NCBI GenBank assembly: GCA_022539475.1
Contig: VCMS01000041.1
Span: 124,001-188,000 of the forward strand
Length of the DNA: 64,000 nucleotides
DNA from: Gracilaria domingensis
Taxonomy: Eukaryota > Rhodophyta > Florideophyceae > Gracilariales > Gracilariaceae
Reading direction: 5' to 3'
Shown here: positions 45,051 to 54,549 of the stretch, piece after piece
Position numbering within the stretch: position 1 is the first letter of the stretch
How the letters are laid out: each line of letters opens with the position of its first letter
The notes under the pieces: model-generated
What the model saw: the letters and a program-made list of their open reading frames with translations, nothing else
Database searches by the model: none
What the model was told of the DNA's origin: nothing
Translations under genes and position numbers: made by a program

Positions 45051-47305
45051 CATTCACCAACAAAACAATCGCTAATAGACCCCAATCTCCGGCTCATACT
45101 GTCAATAAAAAATTGTTCTTTCACAGTGAGGTAAAGTCTTCCGTTTGACGGCATTCGATATCCAAATGTACCCTCTCTCATGTCATTACCAAGAACCTTA
45201 GTCCAATCTTCCGTTTTCTTTCCATAATTATGAAATTCGCTGGAATTGGTCTTCATGACATGTTGCCTAACATCCCCGAGAACATTCTTTAAACACACAG
45301 GCAGCAGTTGGGCAAACTTCTTTGTAAACAGTTTCTGTCTCTGGCCACTCCTTGATACATCCGTACTTAGAAGGCTCACAACGGTCAACACCCAAGCGTC
45401 AAAACGTGAGAGCAACAGTATTGTGCCATTTAAAAAGGTGCCCGTATCCATGTCTTCCACATCATACCCAATAAACTTCTTCAGTACTTGTACCCCGACA
45501 CGGTTGCGGAAGAATAAGTTTTGATCTTCCGTCGGCCTATCCTCTACATTGTCCGCATTGAAGTACTTTAGACGAACAAATCGGGCCTTTCTCTACCATG
45601 AAGTGTTCGGTACACCATTTTCGTCAAGACGCAGTATGTTCTCCTGCGCTTCCTTCAACTGCATTGTGAGTTTGTCAGCATTCTCTTCTACCAGCTTTGT
45701 TCTTCTCCAAATCAGATCGTACCCCAGGAGCGGAAATAGTTTATCCCTCGTATTTCTCTTCCGAACGCCCACGCCGTCACTCATGGTCTGCCGCATTCTC
45801 TGTCTAAGGCACATATCTGCACAAAGTTCCAGTACACACCTGTCGGTAAGACATGCTTTTCTAATACCTTCCCAGCTCAACTACTTCAACTCGCTTTCAA
45901 CCATTTTCTTCAGCAAAGCATCTAACTCCCCCTATACCGACGATTTGAACATGCCAAAACTGCCCAAGAGCTCCACGGGGTCTTTAGTAACCATGTATGA
46001 ACCACCTTCGTCCGGCTCAGTAAGCCCTTCTTCACTCTCAGTTGCGTCTTCCACCTTCTCGTCAAGGTTACCCCAATTTCGGGTGAGCGACTCACCTTCG
46101 CTCACTTGTTTCTCTCCTTGCCCACGTCAGCATGTTGTGATACACTGCTCGTTCAATCCCTCGAAACTCGTCGCACACCTCAATTTTATGCTTCTTTCGG
46201 ACTGTCTTCCAGGTTCACTAGCACGTGTACTTCTATCTCCCTCCTGTTTCAGTGCCTCCGTTAGCCCTTCAATGACTAGATCCTTCTCCTCAAGCCTCTT
46301 TTTCAAAGCCGTACTCTGCTCTTGGGCGACCTTCACTAGAATACCCAGAACTATCAAGTCCTCTTGTAGCGTCTTAACCTTTTTCAAGCAATCCAGTTCA
46401 TCTAAAAGATCACGTCTGTTCATAGAGGTTAAATTCACACCAGTGTGAATATCTTCTAGCGTATTCGGCGACAGGTCCCGGTAATGCCGCAGAATTCGGT
46501 GTTATCTCGTTATCGGAACTATCCTCATGTGCCATACCCTTAGACACGAGAGGCTGCAGGCGTTCTGTGTCCACCTTTGGCACGGCTCCGAGCTCCAACT
46601 CCCGTGTCTGTCGTCCTCCATGGCATCGTATATCAGATGAATTGGGCCTCGTACGAGCTGCAACGGCCCCCACTCTGGGAAGAGCGGAAGGTCGAGAAGT
46701 AACTCGCCTATCAGTCCTCTCTCGATTTCTTATTGTCTTTCACCCTTGTCCGAACCCACTGCGAGACATAATACGATTCATAGCGGCCCCAGTTCTAGAA
46801 GACAGAGAGAGACGTGACGATCTTAATATATTAGGGTTCTCACGACTTCCCGTCATTTTCCCTTGTTGTCCTGATCCACTGGGCGGCGTAACCCGCGCCC
46901 CAGTAGCTCCGGTCTTCGATATCAGCCGGGGACATGAAGGTTTTGGTGTCATACGAACCTCTTCAGTTCCTCCTACCATGCTCTCCTGTCCTGACCCGCT
47001 AGGCCGAGTTACCTCATCTTCTTGGAGAGCAGAGACAGATGCACGATTTGCATTATTAGCAGTTGACGGCACGACATCGTTCGCTGACCCACGAATTCTT
47101 GACGCAATCCCGGAAGACACTCTGCTGCGAGATGGGCGAGAAAGTACTGTAGAAGGACGCCCACTGACTCTCTCCTTCGTGGAGGAAGACTTCCGTTTAG
47201 GAAGTGCGGTGCTTGTAGCTTGATTTTATCATCCGATGCTCCTCTTTTCTTCTGTCCACTCTTGTTCCGCTGCGTACTATTTCGCTTTCTCGGCGTTATA
47301 CCCAT
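45047..47305 (-). pseudogene. Coiled-coil cargo gene, unrecognised
   Basis: A long minus-strand gene starting at ATG 47,305 (MGITPRKRNSTQRNKSGQKK, basic). Residues 1-250 or so are low-complexity, Ser/Arg/Pro-rich, with at least two frame changes (near 47,160 and 46,440). A coiled coil follows (LLDELDCLKKVKTLQEDL, KKRLEEKDLVIEGLTEAL, about 46,400-46,250), then a folded-looking C-terminus (RDKLFPLLGYDLIWRRTKL, FLNGTILLLSRFDAWVLTVV) to the TAG at 45,047-45,049. From 46,438 to 45,047 one frame is kept through four stops: TGA at 46,127, TAG near 45,939, TAG near 45,882 and TAG at 45,593. No family recognised; a DNA-binding accessory protein of the transposon is a reasonable guess. The short unit keeps only its last 50 or so codons. 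Confidence 0.5.
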
Positions 47306-47576
47306 GTTGTGGAGATAAACGGGGTAATGAAACGAAATAGTGGGAGGGAAGAGGGGGAGTGCATGGTTCAGATATTCCGGGAAACTCCGCAGTTCCTGCT
47401 TTTTAGGAATTTGAGGTGCCCACTGTGTCGCAAATATCGCCGTTACGAATAGATGAAGAGCTCCAGTGTATATGTACAACGCGTATTGCAGGCAGCTGCA
47501 ACATTCAGAAGCATATTTACTTTCTATTCGGTAATGCACTCATCTATTGCTTCAATGTCGAAGCCCAGTTCCAGGC

Positions 47577-50500
47577 TTATTGCTCTCCGTAGTCGAAAAA
47601 CAACTCCTTGCCCCTCTCAATATCTCTTACTGCTCTGCAACGAAGTTCTGCACATTGGCACTTCGAGTTCTGTTCGACTGGAGCTGCGATAAATCGGGAT
47701 TCCCGGCATGATATCCGGCGTCGTTAATGTATTCCTCGATACAAAAAGGCGCCGGGGCAATGTAGACTTCGATCTCCTTTCTATCTCGAGCCTGTCATGT
47801 TCTGTTCCTCAGGTGCAGGAACTCCGAACCAGTCACAGTGACCATGATAGAAAACAACTTGTACCGCACAGGAGTTGTTCCGAGACAGCCACTTCCATAC
47901 GTTAAGTGTCTTTCCTTCCGGTTCGTCAGATCCGTGTATACCGGAGTTCCATAAAAATGACAGATAGTTTCCCCAGCCAATATCTTATGTTCCGTGAACA
48001 CCGCCATACCAGCACGGGAATGTCGAATCTTAGAAGATGCTACATGTAAGCGATAGCGAATGGCTTCACCAGTCAACAGCATATGCATATCCATTAGATT
48101 CAGAGCTCTTCGGTACTTCTCGCCTCAAAGATCTACAGTAGACTGCGCAGAGTTGTCGCAAAACTCCCAGTCCCTCCAGTATCTTCCTAGAAACTGAGTA
48201 ATATGTGCAGGAATCACTTGGTACTGGGGGTATCCAAATGGAGCCTCCCATTCAACCCGACCTCGGTTCTGATGTGGAACGCGTTCATAAGTCGTTGAAG
48301 CAGCATCCACCACCTCCTGTTCAACCACGATATCATTCTTCCCCGTGAGAAGACCTTCGGCGATGACAGTCGTTATATAGTGCTTCGCATGGCTAAAACA
48401 TGCCCTATTGTTCTCGCACCCCAAGACCTTCCTATGATTTGTCAGCAATAGGCACGCCATACCCGTAGAAGACGTTCCTGCGAACATGTCCATGACAAGA
48501 TCACCCGATCTTGTGAAGCGAAATATCAACTCTTTCATCAACTCCCTGGACTTCTGCTCCGGTCTTATCTACTGCCCACTTGGTACTGAACTACCTGGCT
48601 CATTTACCTTCCATGTCAACCACTCAGCCGCTCTCGGTTTTGGCACCCGGTCAATTACATTCCTGTTAGCCGGGAAAGTAGAAGGAATGAAATTGTTCTC
48701 CTCAAATTGAGTAAGACTGGCTTTCTCCGATGGTCGCAATCCACGCTTCACCCCGTGAACGGCGTACTCCATTACGGGCTGTATCCCAAACTTCTGTGGA
48801 TTCCCGCCAACATTAGTTCGATCCCGGATGAACACCATTGGATTCCCATCCACTTTAAACGAAGGCATGAATTCTGGCTTACCTTCGGTTCCAGCGTCAT
48901 CTTTCGTACTCGCCGTTTCCGAAAGTATCCTGTGCCAAACATTAAACTGTGCCATGGCACAGAATATAATGAAGTGTCCACCTGACCGAAGCGCGGAACT
49001 TATTAAGTCTGCCGTACTTATCATGTCATCCTCACTGAAGACATCGTGAACACTATTCCGTTTACTCCTCTTCCTTCGAGTGTGAAAGGGACGGTCTGTT
49101 AGGACAAGCTGTCTCTCACCCCAAAAAATCTCACTCTGATTCACAAACGTTTCATGTGTGTGCTTCAGGTCCTTCATGTTACAGTTGTACTCTACAAAAT
49201 GCGACTTTCTCATTCCCTTCCACGCCTTGTCCATATTCATTCGAAGGAGAATGGATATCCCCTTCATGAGCGGCTCAATACCAGTCTTTTGGATGTTGTA
49301 CCCGGTAATCCGAAATTCATGCTCCGCACGATTCACCGCCTCCTCGAACTGGGAGCTATCGGAGCTCACGAGGTCCATATACTCTCGACGACGTGGGGGT
49401 GGGGCAGACTTGGTGGAAGAAGGTTCGACATTACCGGAAGTTTTAAAAGGATTCGTCAGTTCAATATCGGGTTTTGCGTGAATTACCGCATTAAAACCTG
49501 CCGCATGACGCATACCCTGTATCGGTTTCCATAGCAACTTCGAAAAGTTTTGATATCGTTCAGACAACTCACTGGAGTCAGAACCAGATACGGTATCCAT
49601 CCGTATCTCCGAAAACTCTATCCAGTTCCTCATCTGCTGAACCCGCAAACTATAGAGGCTATCGTGGGTGCATATGGTTTCGAGGTCTGTCAAAAATTCC
49701 TTTGCCAGTATTCGGAGGTTTGTATCGCATTAATCGCTCAAGATCTTCATTGATCCACTAGTACTGCTTTGTGGCACATCCTGTGCTTTAAATAGAGTGC
49801 TCCGGCTTGGCGGCGCATAACCAAACTCCCGTGTCTCTAGCGCTGTATACTTCAACGTTTGCCTATTCATGTAAATATATGGTTTTACCATGTGCTGAAC
49901 GTTCGTATATCCAAGATGAGCCGCAAAACAACTCAATGCTCATACGACTTCACTGATAGCAAATCCCAATCGATCACAGTTCTCTTTGGAGAACGACGAA
50001 AAAGTCGGTATGTACACTGATGCATGGTTCACTTTTCGTTTCTTTTTCGGTTGTTTCTTCTTCATCATTCTGATGTTGTCGTTCTCTCCCATTATGTGGC
50101 CGAAGTATGATAAGTATATAACAACCTCAAATGGGATCACAGCTGTTGGCGGGATAGACACTGTCGTCTTCAGAACCTGCTTTTTCCTGGTCATGAAATA
50201 ACCAACCAGCGATCGCACCGGTAGGTATATACCCATATTCATAGAGAGAAGGAAAAATTGCGGAGTCTCTGGTCCTTATCCCCGTTCTTCTTGTCAAGAA
50301 GCTTCGTTGCAAGATATAGTTGCTCCAAAGCTTTGTTATTCACAACACTCTTTTGCAGCTGTTGCAGTGTCAAGTTCTGCAGCTTCTTGGAGTTAGTGGC
50401 CTCCTCAAACGTCTTCTTTGCCTCCCGAATATCACTATACTTCTCGGCGCAGAACTCTATTAGCCCTCTAAACCCGACGTCCGGTGGGCGATCAAGGCAT

Positions 50501-50622
50501 CCATCGCTGTTTTCCAACGCATCGCGAAGAACCAAGAAAAGTGTGAAATATGCATAAAATGGCGGAGGCGGAGCACTCATGTCGATAGGATGTATCTCCT
50601 CTCCATCATCGGTGGAATTCAT
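47577..50622 (-). pseudogene. Beta-class DNA amino-methyltransferase fused to a SET-like domain, with stops
   Basis: A minus-strand gene of about 1,000 codons from ATG 50,622 (MNSTDDGEEIHPIDMSAPPP). One frame shift or intron lies near 50,240; then a single frame runs to about 47,600 through TGA (49,940), TAA (49,730), TAG (48,569), TGA (48,125) and TGA (47,795). Domains: helical N-terminus; a monopartite nuclear signal PKKKRKV (about 50,050); motif IV LVLTDRPFHTRR (about 49,090; DPPF/Y expected); motif V region SGGHFIIFCAMAQFNVW; RPEQKSRELMKELI; and motif I LVMDMFAGTSSTGMA (about 48,470). Motif IV before motif I is the beta-class N4/N6 order (N6_N4_Mtase). A SET-like domain follows (SKIRHSRAGMAVFTEHKI, AGETICHFYGTPVY, YINDAGYH, SANVQNFV, then after a shift ELFFDYGEQ). 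The TAG at 48,569 could sit in a 39-nt GT-AG intron. Confidence 0.65.
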
Positions 50623-50637
50623 CGCTTCAGCGCAAAC

Positions 50638-52743
50638 AACGGAGGCGAGCCGTTAAATAGCGACTTACGCTGGGCACCCCCGCTTTCGGCAGCTCCTCCC
50701 AGCGCACTTCCAGTCCCGTCCGTGTACGTGTCTGATTGCTTCTGAGGTCTGTGTCCGTGTCGCTTTGAGCTGGTGCGATAGCGTGGCGGGTCGGCCACGT
50801 CGCGATTCGGAATTACTGCAAATGTCGCGTATTGTGCTAATAGTCGCGGATCAAGTGAGTGTGAAGCGCTAGTTTTGTCTATTTTGATATATTTGCACGA
50901 GTTGTGCAGCGTAATCACTGCGAGAAGTGCCAAGGGGCGTATTTTGAGAGATCTCCAGAGGGTGCCAGAATGTGGCCAAAACGTGCCCGCGGACGGAGAG
51001 GGGGGGGTGGGTCGTGTTAGGGTAGGTACCCTAACACGACCGGACCCTTCCGCCCGCGGGCACGTTCTGGCCACATTCTGGCGCGTTGCGGACACCTCCC
51101 AGAACACGCCTCTTGCCACTTCCCGCACACACCGCCTCAGCTCAGCGCACCAATTCGTCTTCTCCATCCTCCAAACGCTCCCTAATTCTCACACGCACCC
51201 CACTTACTGTCTCTGCGATCACCATATCCCTTCCGAGTTGCTACACTTCATTGAATCACTGACTGAACCTGTACCATTGAGTGGTTCCCACCTGTTCTAC
51301 ACGCTTCAGCAGGGATGTAAACCACTCAATGGTAGACTGAGAGGGTTACTCAGCGAGCAGGGCACTACTCTGTTCGTTGAGTAGCCTGGTATAGTAGTCC
51401 TTATTTCTTTCTTGCTCAAGGCCACCTGCAGTATATGCAACAGGCAGTTGCAATTGTGCAACATGGCACTTGATCGGCGAGCGCGCGAGGGAGGTGCCCC
51501 ACTACAGAATCTACGGGAGGAGGCGAGGCGTGAAAGAAGCAACGAACTGTGACGATTTGTGTTTGTGGCACAATAGTGGTACGACGAGAGAAAGAGCACG
51601 TACGGAAGGGCGTGAAGCGCGTTCGCAACGCCCTTCACACCCTGATGTCAGCAGCGCTCGGTGCCGTGGGTTCGGAGTGAGGCTGTTGTTTCGCGCGGTG
51701 GCTGGCGAGCACAGCGACTGCCCTCCGATGGGCTGCATGTGCGTAACGAACTTACGGCTCCGGGATGGAACTGCGTCGTTTGTAGTCGATGACTGGTGTA
51801 AAGATTAGTTTACTGAAAGATATAAGTTGTTTCATGGCTTACCACTAGACTACACAATACTGCTATCGATGGCGCTCTGACGTATTCTTGCCCTAGGGGC
51901 GCCCGCCGCGCCTGCGCATGCCATTTCCATCGGCGGTGCATCCAGTGCGTCAGCCCCCGTCGTCGAACACGGAGCAGAATGCATAGAGTCGCCCACATCC
52001 TTGACACTCGACACCACCTTCTTCTCTCCAGCAGTTGTGGTTCGCGTGGGAATTTGGGAGCGTTTGGAGGATGGAGAAGACGAGTTAGTGCGCTGAGGTG
52101 ACGCGGTGCGTGCGGAAAGTGTCCGTCGGTGTGTTTTGGGAGGTCTGGGGAAGGTGCCAGAATGTGTGCAGAACGTGCCCGCGAGCGGGGTGGGGAGAGT
52201 CGGTCGTGTTAGGGTAGGTACCCTAACACGACCGGACTTCGCCGCCCGCGGGCACGTTCTGGCCGATTTTTTTAAAAAGGTGAGATTTTATGCCCTCGGG
52301 TGGAGGTGTCCAGTCGTGCTAGGGTACCTACTCTAACACGACCGACGCCCCCCTCCACCCGCGGGCACGTTCTGACCACATTCTGGCACCCTCCGGGGAC
52401 CTCCCAAAACACACCCGCGCGGTACTTCTTGCAGCGATTTCGCTACACCCGCCCTCCGCTACGCTGGGGCCGCTGTCCACGTGTAGTGGAGGGAGTCGGT
52501 TGTACATGAATGAGTGCACTTTTGACTACTATGATAGTATTATGAGCACTTGAAGAGCAAGAGTAGAGAACGCGACCATTGCTCGCGTGAGTCATCGTTG
52601 CGCGTACGCCATGACTCTAAAGCGTACAATCAGCGAGCGAGCGGCCATAGACAGGACACGGACGAGACTGGCAGTGCGCGGGCAGGAGCTGCCGAAAGAA
52701 GAGGTGCCCAGCCTAAGTCGCCATTTAAAGCCTCGCCTCCGTT
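50638..52743. repeat. 2.1-kb inverted-repeat block with nested TTAGGG palindromes, copy 2
   Basis: Bounded by inverted repeats: left 50,638-50,730 (aacggaggcgagccgttaaa, gctgggcacccccgctttcg) and right 52,662-52,743 in reverse. Inside are two palindromic blocks (50,905-51,135 and 52,118-52,440) in opposite orientation. They carry one and two copies of the 16-bp-arm hairpin, tcgtgttagggta / taccctaacacga (centres near 51,025, 52,215 and 52,326), with 'cccgcgggc' palindromes. The spacer has an extra 14-bp-arm hairpin at 51,273-51,333 (accattgagtggtt). The left edge is 15 bp from the methyltransferase ATG and the right edge about 140 bp from the next gene's first ATG, so it sits exactly in the divergent promoter interval. 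It may be a nested non-autonomous element or a control region. Confidence 0.7.
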
Positions 52744-52886
52744 CTTGTATCGTCCAGAGCAAGCGTATTGTGGATCTACACCTTTCACTGCAATAACTGT
52801 TCAACATAAAGCCGACTGGTGTCCGAAAGCGTACGCAAAGCGTGACTCCTCGTACACGGCGGAGCACTCGATCATTGTAAGGTGGA

Positions 52887-53360
52887 ATGCGGGTTTCTCT
52901 GCAGATGGGTACTGAGAAAGAAGGAAAGTTGATTGTCGGGGTAGCGTTGTTGCATGGAGTTGGAAGTGTTCTACGCTACGAGTCGAACTGGAAGCAATTC
53001 GATCCAGGTCTTGTTGTGGTTCATAATATTATCATTAGTCGAAGCGGTCAGACGTTCTACACTTACCGTGCGGAGGGCCTGGATCTTCCACAATACATCA
53101 AGGATCTCCGGACGGGCGCTCCATAGGATGAAAAAATGATGGAACTGGTGACAGCCAGCATTTCGGCGTCTAAGGGACGAACGGTGAGCGCTATGAGTGC
53201 GGTGATGACGCCGACAAGCCGCACGGAGCCAATTCGAAGTTCATCAACGCCGAGGGGTAGCACATTAGTACCACCTCCGCGCGCGCCGGTCCGTCGTCTG
53301 TTACGAAGCGGATTATGGAGACGAGATCATCCCCAGCTACGAAGCAGACAGGCCAAATAA
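52887..53360 (+). CDS. Possible 5' exons of the ParB/dioxygenase gene
   Basis: Two open stretches in the same frame as the ParB-like ORF. 52,887-53,126 starts at ATG (MRVSLQMGTEKEGKLIVGVA) and contains HGVGSVLRYESNWKQFDPGL and AEGLDLPQYIKDL. 53,136-53,360 is Ser/Thr/Arg-rich. A third stretch in another frame (53,315-53,520) has SKETVQHETAVQEEEDEII. Together they could form the N-terminal part of the downstream gene through short introns, or they mark frameshift damage. No domain recognised. Confidence 0.35.
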
Positions 53361-53504
53361 AGACTTTCTCCGCTAAGAAGTCCACTGGGTCAAGAAGAGC
53401 ATCTCCTGCGATAAATCAGACCATCGACACAAGGGGATCTTCCGCGTCAAAAGAGACGGTTCAGCACGAGACGGCTGTTCAAGAAGAGGAAGATGAGATC
53501 ATAA

Positions 53505-54506
53505 AAGGTCCTCTTCCAGACGCGGATACGCAATCCACACAATGGAGCTGGTTCATCTCTACCTCAAACTGCACCACAAACTGCGGCACAAGAGGAGGAC
53601 GATGTCGTTGTGCTTCTGTCCGCAAGAATGGAACGTTTAAGTGTTTCTGGCGAGCGGTCTGGAACACAAGGGGCATCTACTTGGAGCAAGACGTACAGAC
53701 GAATACGTCAGAAGGTCCCAAAGGTGAACCTCAATCACTACCGGATGGTTGTCGTTACTGTTGACATCACTCTCGTGGACTCTACGCCTAATTTAGTGCG
53801 TAGAGTAAACAAACGCCACGTTGAAGCCGTTATGAAGAGTATGGAGGAGCCGGGGATATTGCAGTCGATGGATTCTCCAGTGGTGGCCTTACAAGATGCT
53901 ACTACGGGAGAGAGGGATACCGACAAGGAACGTCTTACGAAGAAGTGCTTCATTGTGGATGGTTTGCATCGTCTGAAAGCTATACAATATTTGGCAGCTA
54001 CTGGTGCATCGGAGTGGAAGAGATTAATCACGTTTTGGCGTTGCAATCTGTTAATACGAAGAGATAGGAGCCCCATTGGGATGAAGGAATTGTTATGTGT
54101 TGCCTTGTACCTCAATGAGTCGACGAGTACCATGCGAAGGATGATGTTTGCAGACAAGATACACTCTATAGTTAGTGTTGTCGACATTCTAATTGAAGAT
54201 GTTGATGGGGTGACGCCGGCAGATGTGGATCCTTCAGAAGTGACAGAAGTGTTGAAGGAGAGCCAACTGATTGGGACTGTGCAAGAGCATCAGTATCTGA
54301 GATATGCCAATGTCGCCCTGCAACTCATGTCTCGTGAGGGAATGCTGGCCTATTTAGAGGATATATGTGAAAGTGTGAGTGACATAGGGCTCACAAATCT
54401 GTCCCATGCTCCGCTATATGTTTTGGATGCCGAGGAGTTTTCCTTCAATCTTGATTGTCTCCAGATGTTTCTATTGAAGGGCAAGTGGACGAAGACAAAG
54501 CAATAG
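53505..54506 (+). CDS. ParB/sulfiredoxin-fold protein
   Basis: An open frame of about 330 codons. After a short acidic patch with a SUMO-interaction-like string (EEDDVVVLLSA, about 53,575), it shows a ParB/sulfiredoxin-like domain: LVRRVNKRHVEAVMKSMEE, GILQSMDSPVVAL, then CFIVDGLHRLKAIQYL at 53,949-53,990. The last carries the GxHR signature that in ParB and sulfiredoxin relatives forms the nucleotide-binding/active-site turn. A helical region (SPIGMKELLCVALYLNES, RRMMFADKIHSIVSVVDIL) follows, as the helical part follows the N-terminal domain in ParB-like proteins. The stop is at 54,504-54,506. Only 43 bp separate it from the dioxygenase frame. A GTGTGAG donor at about 54,373 and a 'tttcttttgtaatagagcag' acceptor at 54,530-54,549 could fuse the two in phase. 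Enzymatic role unknown. Confidence 0.6.
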   Translation, partial: KVLFQTRIRNPHNGAGSSLPQTAPQTAAQEEDDVVVLLSARMERLSVSGERSGTQGASTWSKTYRRIRQKVPKVNLNHYRMVVVTVDITLVDSTPNLVRRVNKRHVEAVMKSMEEPGILQSMDSPVVALQDATTGERDTDKERLTKKCFIVDGLHRLKAIQYLAATGASEWKRLITFWRCNLLIRRDRSPIGMKELLCVALYLNESTSTMRRMMFADKIHSIVSVVDILIEDVDGVTPADVDPSEVTEVLKESQLIGTVQEHQYLRYANVALQLMSREGMLAYLEDICESVSDIGLTNLSHAPLYVLDAEEFSFNLDCLQMFLLKGKWTKTKQ

Positions 54507-54549
54507 AAAAGCTTTGAGGAGGTTCGAGGTTTCTTTTGTAATAGAGCAG

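Noticed and set aside
45047..50622. Alternative genetic code or stop-codon readthrough in the cargo genes
   Set aside because: All three stop codons appear within the same frames, and other lesions (frameshifts near 46,440, 47,160 and 47,620) are present, so ordinary decay is simpler.
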